A stretch of 64,000 nucleotides of DNA from Bacteroides clarus YIT 12056 (GCF_900129655.1 NZ_FQWK01000002.1:525516-589515), one strand, 5' to 3'; shown: positions 18,479 to 27,628, numbered from the stretch's first letter. Program-made: numbers and translations. The notes: a model not told the origin generated them from the sequence alone.

Positions 18479-18838
18479 ATGGCTAAGAATCCAAAAGACA
18501 ACGACTGGAAAGACAGACTGAACGTGGTGTACTCCACCAACCCCGACTTCAATTACGAAATGGACGATGAAGAAGAGCAAGCCACTCTCCAACCTTCCCA
18601 ACAGCGTCTGCGCGTACAATTGGACCGCAAGAACCGAGGTGGTAAAGTCGTAACTCTCATTACCGGATTTGTCGGTACGGAAGATGATTTGAAAGAATTG
18701 GGCAAGTTCCTTAAAAGTAAATGCGGCGTGGGCGGAAGCGCCAAAGACGGAGAAGTCATTGTACAAGGAGACTTTAAACAAAAAGTGCTGGAATTACTGA
18801 AGAAAGAGGGATATACACAAACCAAACCGGTGGAGTAA
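18479..18838 (+). CDS. SUI1/YciH-family translation initiation factor
   Basis: A 119-residue protein with an N-terminal variable part and a C-terminal SUI1 (eIF1-like) domain: LRVQLDRKNRGGKVVTLITGF, LKELGKFLKSKCGVGGSAKDG, VIVQGDFKQKVLELLKKEGY. This is the bacterial YciH type, which is known to affect the fidelity of translation initiation. It is a single-gene transcript with its own promoter and a shared terminator against tsf. Confidence 0.93.
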   Translation: MAKNPKDNDWKDRLNVVYSTNPDFNYEMDDEEEQATLQPSQQRLRVQLDRKNRGGKVVTLITGFVGTEDDLKELGKFLKSKCGVGGSAKDGEVIVQGDFKQKVLELLKKEGYTQTKPVE

Positions 18839-18869
18839 CCTGATTCCGCTTTAAAAACATAATAAATAA

Positions 18870-18904
18870 AAACGGTCGCTATGGATATTTCCATGCGACC
18901 GTTT
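18870..18904. terminator. Bidirectional terminator between SUI1 gene and tsf
   Basis: AAACGGTCGC pairs with GCGACCGTTT, and ATGG with CCAT inside, separated by one bulged base. T-rich sequence follows on the plus strand and A-rich sequence precedes it, so it can end both convergent transcripts. Confidence 0.8.
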
Positions 18905-18928
18905 CTATTTATTTCTATTCGTACAGAA

Positions 18929-19921
18929 TTATTCAGCACGCAGAGTGAAACGCTTGAAGTCGACGATCTTCAGTTCGGGATCAGCTTCTTTCAGCACTTC
19001 TCTTACTGTCTTCTTAGCATCCATGATGTCTTCCTGGTTCAGCAAGCAAACTTCTTTCAAGAATTTACCCAAACGACCCTTAGCGATGTTCTGAATCATC
19101 TGTTCGGGCAAGTTAGCAGCCTTTTCAGCGGAAACGGTAGCGATGATTTCTTTAGCTTTTGCCACGTCTTCAGCTGTAATCCAGCCCTTAGCCATGTTGC
19201 TTTCCATATGGTCTTCGCTGTCTACGTGAGCCGGGTTGATATTCGCTTTCTTCAAAGCAGCCTCAACAGCCTTCTGTACTTGTTCAGCTTTTGTCTTCTC
19301 GATGGCAACATCGATTTCTTTCTGCTTAACTTCCTCAGATACGCCGTCTTCATCGATAGCCAACGGATTCATAGCGGCAATCTGCATAGCTACTTGCTTA
19401 GCCAACTGCTCGTTTACTTCCTTGTTGAAAGCAACGATTGTACAAAGACCGTTTCTGTTCATGTGGTTGTACACAACAGTGGTTGTACCCTCTACGGTCA
19501 GATAACCGTCGAGTTCCATTTTCTCGCCTGTAATACCGCTACGGTCTGTTACAGCATCCTGTACGGTACCGTTACCCATCGGCAACGCTTTCACTTCATC
19601 CAAAGTCTTGCACTTGTTGGCGACAGCGAGATCAAGGATATCCTGAGTCAGTTTCACGAAGTCTGCATTCTGAGCAACGAAGTCGGTTTCGCACTTCAAA
19701 GCGATGATAACCGCAAAGTCACCGGTAGTCTTAGCCAAAACGCAACCTTCAGAAGCTTCACGGTCTGAACGCTTAGCGGCAACAGCCTGTCCCTTCTTAC
19801 GGATAATTTCCATTGCCTTGTCGAAATCGCCTTCAGCATCATTCAATGCATTCTTGCAATCCATCATACCAGCACCGGTCATTTTACGGAGCTTGGTTAT
19901 ATCAGCCATACTTACAGCCAT
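18929..19921 (-). CDS. tsf: Translation elongation factor Ts
   Basis: The nucleotide-exchange factor for EF-Tu. The 330-residue protein has the N-terminal UBA-type module (ITKLRKMTGAGMMDCKNAL), the EF-Tu contact motif TDFVAQN, and two core subdomains; the long form with an insert in the second half is usual in Bacteroidetes. It is the last gene of rplM-rpsI-rpsB-tsf, 128 bp after rpsB, and ends at a strong terminator. Confidence 0.97.
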   Translation of the reverse strand: MAVSMADITKLRKMTGAGMMDCKNALNDAEGDFDKAMEIIRKKGQAVAAKRSDREASEGCVLAKTTGDFAVIIALKCETDFVAQNADFVKLTQDILDLAVANKCKTLDEVKALPMGNGTVQDAVTDRSGITGEKMELDGYLTVEGTTTVVYNHMNRNGLCTIVAFNKEVNEQLAKQVAMQIAAMNPLAIDEDGVSEEVKQKEIDVAIEKTKAEQVQKAVEAALKKANINPAHVDSEDHMESNMAKGWITAEDVAKAKEIIATVSAEKAANLPEQMIQNIAKGRLGKFLKEVCLLNQEDIMDAKKTVREVLKEADPELKIVDFKRFTLRAE

Positions 19922-19978
19922 AATATCTTTCCTTTATATTTTAGTTAATAAATATCGTTCTAAAAAGCGAAAAAGAGC

Positions 19979-20041
19979 TGAGAATAGAGAATTGAGAATT
20001 GCCGTAAAGTAACTCTCAACTTTCAATTCTCAACTCTCGGT
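19979..20041. repeat. Self-complementary GAGAATTGA-type repeat in rpsB-tsf gap
   Basis: The gap between rpsB and tsf is mostly short repeats of GAGAATTGA type on the left and their complements (CAACTTTCAATTCTCAACTC) on the right, so the strand can fold on itself. A related GTTGAGAGTTGAGAGG patch lies in the rpsI-rpsB gap. It has no coding content. It may be a dispersed Bacteroides intergenic repeat. Confidence 0.5.
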
Positions 20042-20049
20042 TCTATGAT

Positions 20050-20886
20050 TTAAGCCTCTTCGTCTTCCTTGATAAAAGCGGCAGCTTTGGCTGCGTTGAT
20101 TGCTTCCTCGTCAGACTTGTCGAGTCTTGCTTTTGTAGCTTTCTTCTTGCCTTTGTTGGCAGGAGCTTCGCCGGCGGCTTCCATATCCACCTTTTCAGCC
20201 TTACGTTCTTCCAAACCTTCCTGCATAGCGGCGCAGCAAGCATCCAAGATAACTTCTACCGACTTGGTAGCGTCATCATTTGCCGGAATAACGAAGTCGA
20301 TGTTTGTAGGATCGGAGTTGGTATCAACGATACCGAATACCGGAATACCCAAACGGTTAGCTTCGCGAACTGCAATATTCTCTTTCATTACGTCGATAAC
20401 GAACAAAGCGGACGGCAGACGAGTCAGGTCGGCGATAGAGCCCAAAGTCTTGTCCAACTTAGCGCGTTGACGGGAGATTTGCAGAATTTCTCTCTTAGAG
20501 AGGTTAGAATAAGTACCATCGTTAGTCAACTTATCGATAGTAGCCATCTTCTTCACAGCCTTACGGATTGTCGGGAAGTTAGTCAACATACCACCCGGCC
20601 AGCGCTCGATTACATAAGGCATATTTACAGATGCAGCCTTGTCGGCAACCACCTGCTTAGCTTGTTTTTTAGTAGCAACAAACAGGACTTTCTTTCCTGA
20701 TTTAGCGATTTGCTTCAAAGCTTCAGCAGCTTCGTCAATTTTAGCAACCGTCTTGTTGAGGTCAATGATATGAATACCATTGCGCTCCATGAAGATATAA
20801 GGAGCCATTGCAGGGTTCCACTTTCTTTTCAAGTGACCGAAGTGACAACCGGCTTCCAATAATGTATCAAAATTTGTTCTTGACAT
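20050..20886 (-). CDS. rpsB: 30S ribosomal protein S2
   Basis: A 278-residue S2 with family blocks LLEAGCHFGHLKRKWNPAMAPYIF, IIDLNKT, LFVATKKQA, RWPGGMLTNF, LPSALFVIDVMKENIAVREA and GIPVFGIVDTNSDP. A basic/acidic C-terminal tail of about 45 residues (KGKKKATKARLDKSDEEA) extends past the globular core. It is encoded between rpsI and tsf, the usual rpsB-tsf pairing joined here to the rplM-rpsI pair. Confidence 0.97.
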   Translation of the reverse strand: MSRTNFDTLLEAGCHFGHLKRKWNPAMAPYIFMERNGIHIIDLNKTVAKIDEAAEALKQIAKSGKKVLFVATKKQAKQVVADKAASVNMPYVIERWPGGMLTNFPTIRKAVKKMATIDKLTNDGTYSNLSKREILQISRQRAKLDKTLGSIADLTRLPSALFVIDVMKENIAVREANRLGIPVFGIVDTNSDPTNIDFVIPANDDATKSVEVILDACCAAMQEGLEERKAEKVDMEAAGEAPANKGKKKATKARLDKSDEEAINAAKAAAFIKEDEEA

Positions 20887-20997
20887 TTTGTTTTAATCTT
20901 TAAATCGTTTACTTTCTTTTTTGTTTTTTCTAAACCAACCGCCGGGTAGCCTATCCAGATGAAGAGTCCCGGTAGTTTAGATACTAAACGCTTTTTC

Positions 20998-21060
20998 AGT
21001 TGAGAGTTGAGAGGTGAAAGTCGAGAATTAAGCAACTTGTCCGCCCCAACCGTTCTCCAA
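20998..21060. repeat. GAGAGTTGAGAG-type repeat in the rpsI-rpsB gap
   Basis: The 177-bp gap between rpsI and rpsB contains GTTGAGAGTTGAGAGG on the left and a partial complement (TTCTCCAACTCTT) on the right. It resembles the repeat in the rpsB-tsf gap. No gene is seen here. Confidence 0.4.
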
Positions 21061-21063
21061 CTC

Positions 21064-21450
21064 TTAACGTTTACTGAACTGGAATCTACGACGAGCTTTC
21101 GGCTGTCCCGGTTTCTTACGTTCAACAGAACGGGGATCGCGGGTCATGAAGCCTTCAGCGCGGAGAGCAGCCTTGTCTTCAGCATTGATTTTCACCAGCG
21201 CGCGAGCGATTGCAAGACGCAATGCCTGAGACTGACCGGTAAAACCGCCACCGCAGAGGTTTACTTTGATGTCGTACTTTTCAGCAACACCCAGTTTGTT
21301 CAACGGTTGTTTCACTACATACTGAAGAATGCTTGATGGAAAGTACTCTGCGAGGTCTCTCTTGTTAATAGTAATCTTTCCAGTACCTTCGCTTACGAAA
21401 ATACGTGCAATTGCACTTTTACGTCTGCCTAATGCATTTACTACTTCCAT
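21064..21450 (-). CDS. rpsI: 30S ribosomal protein S9
   Basis: A 128-residue S9 with GRRKSAIARIFVSEGTGKITIN at the N-terminus, GGGFTGQSQALRLAIARAL in the middle, and the conserved C-terminal tail GQPKARRRFQFSKR, whose last basic residues reach the P-site tRNA. It follows rplM by 6 bp, the conserved L13-S9 pair. Confidence 0.97.
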   Translation of the reverse strand: MEVVNALGRRKSAIARIFVSEGTGKITINKRDLAEYFPSSILQYVVKQPLNKLGVAEKYDIKVNLCGGGFTGQSQALRLAIARALVKINAEDKAALRAEGFMTRDPRSVERKKPGQPKARRRFQFSKR

Positions 21451-21456
21451 TATCTC

Positions 21457-21918
21457 TTATTTAAGTGCGTTAATATCAATCATTTTCGGGCTCTGAGCTT
21501 CATGTTTGTGCTCGCTGCCTGCATAAACGTACATATTGCCCAGCAATTGAGCACCCAGTTTATTCTTAGGCAACATACCCTTTACTACTTTTCTCAGCAA
21601 CTTGTCATCACCGTTCGGTTTTGCCTGCAAACGAGCAGGAGTGATTTCTCTCTGACCGCCGGGATAGCCTGTATATGACAGATATACCTTGTCATTCCAT
21701 TTGTTACCGGTTAATTTTACTTTGTCGGCGTTGATAATGATTACATTATCGCCACAATCTACGTGAGGAGTAAAGTTTGGTTTATACTTTCCTCTCAACA
21801 GTTTCGCAACTTTCGCGCCCAGACGACCCAATACTTGATCCGTAGCGTCAACAATGACCCATTCTTTAGTCACTGTAGCTTTGTTTGCAGAAATGGTCTT
21901 GTAACTTAAAGTATCCAC
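21457..21918 (-). CDS. rplM: 50S ribosomal protein L13
   Basis: A 153-residue L13: WVIVDATDQVLGRLGAKVAK, GDNVIIINADKVKLTGNKW, YLSYTGYPGGQREIT and KGMLPKNKLGAQLLGNMYVYAG are family blocks. It is the first gene of the four-gene ribosomal operon and is preceded by a leader of about 120 nt behind a consensus promoter. Confidence 0.97.
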   Translation of the reverse strand: MDTLSYKTISANKATVTKEWVIVDATDQVLGRLGAKVAKLLRGKYKPNFTPHVDCGDNVIIINADKVKLTGNKWNDKVYLSYTGYPGGQREITPARLQAKPNGDDKLLRKVVKGMLPKNKLGAQLLGNMYVYAGSEHKHEAQSPKMIDINALK

Positions 21919-22044
21919 TCTTAATTGTTTTTTTAAATGTTACTACTAAATGTTTTGCTTCACCACGAATTAACCGCCTCGGACAAAGGGAGATTAACTC
22001 GCTATGAATTAAATGCTTATCCTTATGAGATAATAATCGGCTTG
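21919..22044 (-). promoter_or_regulatory. rplM operon 5' leader
   Basis: About 120 nt lie between the predicted transcript start (near 22038) and the rplM start. No reading frame is convincing here; a 120-codon frame crossing it is an artefact. Ribosomal protein operons are often autoregulated through such leaders, but I cannot identify a known leader motif. Confidence 0.4.
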
Positions 22045-22075
22045 CAAAGGTACGGATTTTCTTATAACTGGCAAA
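22045..22075 (-). promoter_or_regulatory. Promoter of the rplM-rpsI-rpsB-tsf operon
   Basis: On the minus strand TTTG (22072-22075), 19 bases, then TACCTTTG (22045-22052). This is a perfect match to the Bacteroides housekeeping promoter TTTG-N19-TAnnTTTG. Confidence 0.85.
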
Positions 22076-22116
22076 CGTTTTCTTCTTTTTTTTAAATTGC
22101 ACTTGGCTGATATACA

Positions 22117-22169
22117 ACAAAAAGAAATTATCTTCCGAAGAAATAAAAATATCCCCGGAAGATAATTTC
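22117..22169 (-). terminator. Terminator of the DUF4488 gene
   Basis: A perfect 14-bp inverted repeat (GAAATTATCTTCCG at 22124-22137 and its complement at 22156-22169) with an 18-base AT-rich loop, followed on the minus strand by a T-rich run. It separates the DUF4488 gene from the ribosomal operon promoter. Confidence 0.75.
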
Positions 22170-22255
22170 AAAAGTTCCCGCCCGCGCATGCAAACACCTG
22201 TAAACAGGACATTCCCGGATTTGCGCAAGGGGTATGAAATGGCATTTGTTTTCTG

Positions 22256-22747
22256 TTACCGGACAATATCCTCCGGAAATGCGGATGGCATATTTACCCG
22301 TTTCCAGGTTTCATGAAACCATGTATTCAGTTCATTTCCGTTTAAATCTTTTGCGATAAAATATTTCAGATACATCACACCGCCCTCGCCCATTTCAAAT
22401 TCAAGGATATTATCCTTATTATCCAACATAGGCAGATGGATGTTCTTCTCGATGCTTTCCTTATAGGCCGTACCCGATATTTGCCGATAGGTGCCATACC
22501 CCGTAATAATGGCGTCCGCACCGGGTCGTATCGTGAAGTTAACAATACGGCCGTCATCGCTCAGCACCTTAAATGTATTGCTCGGCTTCAATATTCCGGG
22601 AATATCCGGATTTTCGGACACATAATGACACAACTGCCAAATACCTTCCAGATGCGCCGGCTCGAAAACAGCCTTATCCTGCGCCCGGACTCCTGTTACC
22701 GCAAGCAGCACCGCCGCCAGCATGGTAAAGAAATAACTCTTTTTCAT
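22256..22747 (-). CDS. DUF4488 secreted protein
   Basis: A 163-residue protein with a signal peptide ([23 protein letters not shown]). The mature part begins with [11 protein letters not shown] and has [43 protein letters not shown] and [10 protein letters not shown], the lipocalin-like pattern of DUF4488 proteins of Bacteroides. Function is unknown. It is monocistronic: its own -7 box (22790-22797) precedes it and a strong terminator follows it. Confidence 0.8.
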   Translation of the reverse strand: MKKSYFFTMLAAVLLAVTGVRAQDKAVFEPAHLEGIWQLCHYVSENPDIPGILKPSNTFKVLSDDGRIVNFTIRPGADAIITGYGTYRQISGTAYKESIEKNIHLPMLDNKDNILEFEMGEGGVMYLKYFIAKDLNGNELNTWFHETWKRVNMPSAFPEDIVR

Positions 22748-22789
22748 ATTCGTATGATATTGGTTAACGCTATGTCATTCCTGTTGACA

Positions 22790-22797
22790 CAAATATA
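22790..22797 (-). promoter_or_regulatory. DUF4488 gene promoter -7 element
   Basis: On the minus strand this reads TATATTTG, matching TAnnTTTG, 43 bases upstream of the start codon and directly after the asnS terminator. No exact -33 TTTG is found. Confidence 0.5.
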
Positions 22798-22836
22798 AAG
22801 ATTTATTTTGAGAAAATAACAGTTTATCGCATAAAA

Positions 22837-22868
22837 AAGCCCGCATAAACCAAAGTTTATGCGGGCTT
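22837..22868 (-). terminator. asnS terminator
   Basis: A 14-bp perfect stem (AAGCCCGCATAAAC and its complement) with a 4-base loop, followed on the minus strand by a run of T (AAAAAA on the plus strand). It ends the transcript 36 bp after the asnS stop. Confidence 0.9.
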
Positions 22869-22903
22869 ATCCGTTAAAGATATTCTATTCCGTTCTCCAT
22901 CGA

Positions 22904-24307
22904 TTAGAACTCCGCATTGCGCGGAGTACGCGGGAACGGTATCACGTCACGAATATTAGTCATACCGGTTACGAACAGCAACAGACGCTCAAAGCCTAAT
23001 CCGAAACCTGAGTGCGGACACGTACCGAACTTACGGGTATCAAGATACCACCACATATCTTTCATCGGGATATGAAGCTCCTCGATACGGTTCATCAGTT
23101 TAGCGTAGTCGGACTCACGCTCGGAACCTCCGATAATCTCGCCAATCTTCGGGAAGAGTACATCCATGGCACGTACCGTTTTACCGTCGTCGTTCTGTTT
23201 CATATAGAACGCCTTGATTTCTTTCGGATAATCCGTCAGGATAACCGGACGCTTGAAGTGCTCTTCCACCAAATAACGCTCGTGTTCGGAAGCCAGGTCG
23301 ACGCCCCAGTATACGGGGAACTCGAACTTATGTCCCTTCGCTACGGCTTCTTCCAGAATCTTGATACCTTCCGTATAAGGCAGACGAACGAAGCTTTCTT
23401 TCAGAACACCCTGCAGACGTTCTACCAAGCCCTTGTCAAACATATCGTTCAAGAACTTCACGTCATCGGCGCAGTTATCCAAAGCCCACTGTACGCAGAA
23501 CTTGATGAATTCTTCCGCCAAGTCCATGTTATCGGCAATGTCGTTGAACGCGACTTCCGGCTCAACCATCCAGAACTCCGCCAAGTGACGGGGAGTATTG
23601 GAGTTTTCGGCGCGGAACGTAGGTCCGAACGTATAGATAGCGCCCAATGCCGTAGCGGCGAGCTCACCTTCCAACTGGCCGGAAACCGTCAGGCTGGCCT
23701 GTTTGCCGAAGAAATCGTCATCGTAGATAATGGAACCGTTTTCATCTTTCTTCAAATCATACAGGTTCATCGTAGTAACCTGGAACATCTGTCCGGCGCC
23801 TTCACAGTCAGAACCCGTAATGATAGGCGTATGGAAATAGAAGAACCCTTTCTTATGGAAGAACTCATGAATGGCGATAGCCATATTGTGACGAATGCGG
23901 AACACAGCGCCGAACGTATTCGTACGCGGACGCAGATGGGCTATCTCACGAAGGAACTCCATAGAATGTCCCTTTTTCTGCAAAGGATATGTATTGTCGC
24001 AAGTTCCCAACACTTCGATTTCACGAGCCTGGATTTCGGCTTTCTGACCGGAGCCTACCGATTCCGTCAGCACACCGTTCACGCTCAAACAAGCGCCTGT
24101 GGTAATATCTTTCAGCATCTCCTCATCGAAGTTCGCCAAATCCACCACAATCTGCACATTATTTATTGTAGAACCGTCGTTCAGCGCGATAAAATTAACT
24201 TGCTTACTACCTCTGCGGGTACGAACCCAGCCTTTCACGTTGACCATAGCGCCAAAATCCTCGCGCTTCAACAGGTCAACAATCTTTGTTCTACTAATTT
24301 TTTCCAT
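22904..24307 (-). CDS. asnS: Asparaginyl-tRNA synthetase
   Basis: A 467-residue class IIb synthetase. The N-terminal OB-fold (about 17-105: [24 protein letters not shown]) binds the anticodon. Motif 2 is in [26 protein letters not shown] and motif 3 in [18 protein letters not shown]. The active-site variant and length are those of AsnRS rather than AspRS. It charges tRNA-Asn in the cytosol. It lies 29 bp after the pseudouridine synthase gene, and they may share a transcript. Confidence 0.96.
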   Translation of the reverse strand: MEKISRTKIVDLLKREDFGAMVNVKGWVRTRRGSKQVNFIALNDGSTINNVQIVVDLANFDEEMLKDITTGACLSVNGVLTESVGSGQKAEIQAREIEVLGTCDNTYPLQKKGHSMEFLREIAHLRPRTNTFGAVFRIRHNMAIAIHEFFHKKGFFYFHTPIITGSDCEGAGQMFQVTTMNLYDLKKDENGSIIYDDDFFGKQASLTVSGQLEGELAATALGAIYTFGPTFRAENSNTPRHLAEFWMVEPEVAFNDIADNMDLAEEFIKFCVQWALDNCADDVKFLNDMFDKGLVERLQGVLKESFVRLPYTEGIKILEEAVAKGHKFEFPVYWGVDLASEHERYLVEEHFKRPVILTDYPKEIKAFYMKQNDDGKTVRAMDVLFPKIGEIIGGSERESDYAKLMNRIEELHIPMKDMWWYLDTRKFGTCPHSGFGLGFERLLLFVTGMTNIRDVIPFPRTPRNAEF

Positions 24308-24336
24308 AAAACAGTTATTATACCTTATTATATATA

Positions 24337-25803
24337 TTATTCGAAAGAGCCCATACGCAGGAAGTTTACCTCCGGTTCAGTGAGGTAACGCCACTCGCCG
24401 CGACGCAAGCCTTTCTTGGTTAAGCCGGCAAAGAATACACGGTCCAGTTTCACAACCTTATATCCCAGCGATTCGAAAATACGACGCACGATACGGTTCT
24501 TACCGGAGTGGATTTCTATGCCCACCTCATCTTTTTTGAATTCATCAGTGTAACTGATAGCATCCGCCTGGATTTCACCGTCATCCAACTGAATACCGGC
24601 CGCAATCTGCTCCATATCGGCTTTAGTCAGATTCTTATCCAAGTGCACATGATATATTTTCTTTTTCAGATACTTGGGATGAGTCAGCTTGGAAGCCAGG
24701 TCACCGTCGTTCGTCAGCAACAATACTCCCGTAGTATTACGGTCCAGACGACCTACCGGATAGATACGTTCGTCGCAAGCGCCTTTCACCAAATCCATTA
24801 CAGTACGACGCGCCTGCGGATCATCGGAAGTTGTCACCGTATCTTTCGGTTTGTTCAACAGAACATATATCTTACGTTCGATGCTGACCGTCTGATCGTG
24901 GAACTTCACTTCATCGCCACGCTTAATCTTAGTACCCAATTCCGTAACCACCTCTCCGTTTACAGACACTACACCGGCTGTAATAAACTCATCCGCTTCA
25001 CGACGCGAGCACACACCGGCATTAGCCAGGAACTTATTCAGACGAATCGGTTCGTTCGGGTCGACAAACTGTTCCTTATACTCTATCTGTTTCTTCTTGC
25101 TGTACTTGGCATTGGGATCGTAATCCCCCGTACGGCGAATCGGACGGCTGTAACTATCCCTGTTGCCATAAGGGCGTTGAGGACGGTCGCCATTCGAGTT
25201 ATAGCGCGGACGGAAAGGACGGTCGCCACCGGCATTGTTACCGTAAGGACGCTGAGGACGGTCGCCGCCTTCGCTGTTATAACGGGGACGGTAAGGACGG
25301 TCACCACCGGCATTGTTGCCGTAAGGACGCTGAGGACGGTCACTACCTTCGCTGTTATAGCGGGGACGGTAAGGACGGTCACCACCGGCATTATTGCCGT
25401 AAGGACGTTGGGGACGGTCGCCGCCTTCACTGTTATAGCGGGGACGGTAAGGACGGTCACCGCCGGCATTATTACCGTAAGAGCGTTGGGGGCGGTCGCC
25501 GCCTTCACTGTTATAGCGGGGACGGTAAGGACGGTCGGTATTATAAGAACGCTGAGGGCGGTCGCCATTCTCCGCATTCGGATTAAAACGCGGACGGTAA
25601 GGGCGGTCACTGCCGTAAGAGCGTTGCGGACGATCGCCGTTTTCACCATTAAATTTCGGACGATAAGGGCGGTCCCCATTTTCACGGTTATAAGACGGGC
25701 GGCTATAGCTTCCCTCTCTGTTAAATTGGTTACCATCACGGCCGGCGCCTGAGTTCTCCTCTGAGGAAGAAGCATCACGCCAAGTTTCATTTTCTGTACT
25801 CAT
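24337..25803 (-). CDS. S4-domain rRNA pseudouridine synthase (RluB/RsuA family) with repeat-rich basic N-terminus
   Basis: The catalytic part is standard: an S4 RNA-binding domain (about residues 253-298, [21 protein letters not shown]) and an RsuA/RluB-type domain with the active Asp in [20 protein letters not shown] and the end [20 protein letters not shown]. It should isomerise a uridine in 23S or 16S rRNA. The odd part is residues 40-214, low-complexity tandem repeats of the type [19 protein letters not shown], rich in Arg, Pro, Tyr, Asn and Gly and disordered. RluB orthologues of Bacteroides are known to carry such tails, which may help RNA binding or ribosome association. It lies 29 bp upstream of asnS. 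Confidence 0.92.
   Translation of the reverse strand: MSTENETWRDASSSEENSGAGRDGNQFNREGSYSRPSYNRENGDRPYRPKFNGENGDRPQRSYGSDRPYRPRFNPNAENGDRPQRSYNTDRPYRPRYNSEGGDRPQRSYGNNAGGDRPYRPRYNSEGGDRPQRPYGNNAGGDRPYRPRYNSEGSDRPQRPYGNNAGGDRPYRPRYNSEGGDRPQRPYGNNAGGDRPFRPRYNSNGDRPQRPYGNRDSYSRPIRRTGDYDPNAKYSKKKQIEYKEQFVDPNEPIRLNKFLANAGVCSRREADEFITAGVVSVNGEVVTELGTKIKRGDEVKFHDQTVSIERKIYVLLNKPKDTVTTSDDPQARRTVMDLVKGACDERIYPVGRLDRNTTGVLLLTNDGDLASKLTHPKYLKKKIYHVHLDKNLTKADMEQIAAGIQLDDGEIQADAISYTDEFKKDEVGIEIHSGKNRIVRRIFESLGYKVVKLDRVFFAGLTKKGLRRGEWRYLTEPEVNFLRMGSFE
25162..25686 (-). repeat. In-frame tandem repeat array in the pseudouridine synthase gene
   Basis: At protein level four near-identical units of 26, 26, 26 and 25 residues (starting NNAGGDRP) occupy residues 111-213, preceded by shorter degenerate DRPYRP/DRPQRS units from residue 40. 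At DNA level the unit is 78 bp, and units differ by few, mostly synonymous changes. Slippage could alter copy number in steps that keep the frame. Confidence 0.85.
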
Positions 25804-25944
25804 TGTTTTTTTTATTCGAATAAAATTAAACCTACTGGCCTCACGGCCATTCTTTCTTTATCTCTGATTACCTTTTCTTTTATTTTAGCTTATAAACAAA
25901 ATCCGGATTAAAAAGTTGAATGTTCCGGACTCTCTTGTCGCTTC

Positions 25945-27291
25945 TTAAAGCCCCGTATATGTATGGGGAGTAATTGCACGTAATTCTTTCTTTATCTCTT
26001 CGCTTACATTCAATTCTTCGATGAATTCTTTAATAGAATTCTCAGTGATAGCCTGATTGGTACGCGTCAACGCTTTCAGCGCCTCGTAAGGATGCGGATA
26101 GGCCTCACGGCGCAGGATTGTCTGGATGGCCTCGGCCACGACACTCCAGCAGTTATCCAAATCGCGGTAAATAGCCGTTTCGTTCAACAGCAGCTTCCGC
26201 AATCCTTTCAATGAACTCTGAATGGCAATTACGATATGCCCGAACGGAACACCCACGTTACGCAATACGGTAGAGTCCGTCAGGTCGCGCTGCAGACGTG
26301 ACACCGGCAACTTCACGGCCAGATGCTCCAGAATAGCGTTCGCTATCCCCAGATTACCTTCGGCATTCTCAAAGTCAATCGGATTTACCTTATGCGGCAT
26401 TGCGCTCGAACCGACCTCACCCGCCTTAATCTTCTGCTTGAAGTATTCCATGGAGATATACTGCCAGAAGTCACGGTTCATATCAATCATCACCGTATTA
26501 ATGCGCTTCATCGCATCGAAGACAGCGGACAGATTATCATAATTGGAAATCTGGGTCGTATACTCCTCACGCTCCAGTCCCAGCTTCTCCGCAACAAACT
26601 TATTACCGAAAGCCTTCCAGTCATATTCCGGATAAGCCACATGATGCGCATTGTAATTTCCCGTAGCACCGCCAAACTTGGCGGTAACCGGGCAAGCCTT
26701 CAGTGCAGCCAGCTGGCGTTCCAAACGGTATACAAACACCATTACCTCTTTTCCCAAACGAGTAGGAGAAGCCGGCTGTCCGTGTGTCTTGGCAAGCATA
26801 GGAATGTTCGCCCACTCTTCCGCATAAGCACGGAGTTGCGCTATCAGTTCCTCTATCTGAGGGTAATACACCTGCTCCAATGCCTCTTTGACAGACAAAG
26901 GAATAGAAGTATTGTTGATATCCTGTGAAGTCAGTCCGAAGTGGATAAACTCTTTATAGTCGTCCATTCCGCCCAGCTTATCAAATTCTTCTTTCAAAAA
27001 ATATTCAACAGCCTTCACGTCATGGTTAGTCACGCTTTCAATATCCTTGATACGTCCGGCATCGGCTTCTGAAAAATTGCGGTAAATGTTTCTCAATGTT
27101 TCGAACACACCCTTATCCACCCCTTTCAACTGGGGTAAAGGCAGTTCACACAAGGTTATAAAATATTCCACTTCAACCTGTACACGGTATTTTATCAGTG
27201 CGAATTCTGAGAAATAGGCGGCCAAAGCATCCGTCTTGCCCCTGTATCGACCGTCAATCGGAGAGATTGCGGTAAGTAAATCAAGTTCCAT
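25945..27291 (-). CDS. purB: Adenylosuccinate lyase
   Basis: A 448-residue member of the fumarase/aspartase superfamily that catalyses two steps of purine synthesis (SAICAR to AICAR and adenylosuccinate to AMP). Seen: ISPIDGRYRGKTDAL at the N-terminus, FGLTSQDINNTSIPL, KTHGQPASPTRLGKE, and the superfamily signature GSSAMPHKVNPIDFEN. It matches the long E. coli-like PurB type. It is transcribed toward the pseudouridine synthase gene with a 141-bp gap. Confidence 0.97.
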   Translation of the reverse strand: MELDLLTAISPIDGRYRGKTDALAAYFSEFALIKYRVQVEVEYFITLCELPLPQLKGVDKGVFETLRNIYRNFSEADAGRIKDIESVTNHDVKAVEYFLKEEFDKLGGMDDYKEFIHFGLTSQDINNTSIPLSVKEALEQVYYPQIEELIAQLRAYAEEWANIPMLAKTHGQPASPTRLGKEVMVFVYRLERQLAALKACPVTAKFGGATGNYNAHHVAYPEYDWKAFGNKFVAEKLGLEREEYTTQISNYDNLSAVFDAMKRINTVMIDMNRDFWQYISMEYFKQKIKAGEVGSSAMPHKVNPIDFENAEGNLGIANAILEHLAVKLPVSRLQRDLTDSTVLRNVGVPFGHIVIAIQSSLKGLRKLLLNETAIYRDLDNCWSVVAEAIQTILRREAYPHPYEALKALTRTNQAITENSIKEFIEELNVSEEIKKELRAITPHTYTGL

Positions 27292-27320
27292 ACGTCGTAT
27301 TTATGATAATTATCGGGCTG

Positions 27321-27328
27321 CAAAATTA
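27321..27328 (-). promoter_or_regulatory. purB promoter -7 element
   Basis: On the minus strand this reads TAATTTTG, matching TAnnTTTG, 30 bases upstream of the purB start. The -33 region is unconvincing. Confidence 0.4.
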
Positions 27329-27394
27329 CGGCTTTTTTCCGAGTAATAAGGTATAAAGAAGAAATAAATTACAAAAATGAAGTCGCAGGACAAA

Positions 27395-27430
27395 AAAATA
27401 GCCTTGCATGATATATGCAAAGCTATTTTC
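27395..27430 (-). terminator. Terminator after the tRNA-Val pair
   Basis: Complementary arms (AAAATAGC then TTGCAT, and ATGCAA then GCTATTTT) form a hairpin with a 5-base loop, followed on the minus strand by T residues. It ends the tRNA transcript before purB. Confidence 0.75.
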
Positions 27431-27446
27431 AATAAAAACTACACTG

Positions 27447-27521
27447 TGGGCGTTGACGGATTCGAACCGCCGACCCTCTGCTTGTAAGGCAGATGCTCTG
27501 AACCAGCTGAGCTAAACGCCC
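27447..27521 (-). tRNA. tRNA-Val (anticodon TAC), copy 2
   Basis: The minus strand folds as a cloverleaf: acceptor GGGCGTT/AACGCCC, D-arm GCTC...GAGC, anticodon stem TCTGC/GCAGA with loop CTTACAA (anticodon TAC, reads GUA and other Val codons), T-arm with TTCGAAT and discriminator A. The CCA end is not encoded. It is identical to the copy at 27554-27628. Confidence 0.96.
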
Positions 27522-27553
27522 TTTTGACGAACGGAAGTGTTTGGATTTTTGTG

Positions 27554-27628
27554 TGGGCGTTGACGGATTCGAACCGCCGACCCTCTGCTTGTAAGGCAGA
27601 TGCTCTGAACCAGCTGAGCTAAACGCCC
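27554..27628 (-). tRNA. tRNA-Val (anticodon TAC), copy 1
   Basis: Same 75-base sequence and folding as the second copy; the two are separated by 32 bases. A perfect promoter lies 26 bases upstream, and one terminator after copy 2 serves both. Confidence 0.96.

Noticed and set aside
21866..22228. 120-codon frame across the rplM leader
   Set aside because: It contains the DUF4488 terminator and the rplM promoter and shows a Lys/Phe-rich low-quality peptide.
23012..24388. 458-codon plus-strand frame opposite asnS
   Set aside because: asnS motifs are complete on the minus strand; the frame has no recognised features.
25162..25686. Possible CRISPR array because of regular repeats
   Set aside because: The repeats are contiguous, in frame and coding, with no unique spacers and no cas genes.
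24508..25752. 414-codon frame on the plus strand opposite the repeat-rich pseudouridine synthase
   Set aside because: It mirrors the 78-bp repeats and gives a repetitive RTVRTVT-type peptide with no domain.
25083..25790. 235-codon frame in another minus-strand frame of the same repeats
   Set aside because: Also a by-product of the repeat array; the S4-RsuA frame is the real one.
27447..27628. Twin tRNA genes as an integration (att) duplication
   Set aside because: Both copies are full length, share one promoter and terminator, and only 32 bases lie between them; simple tandem duplication is enough.
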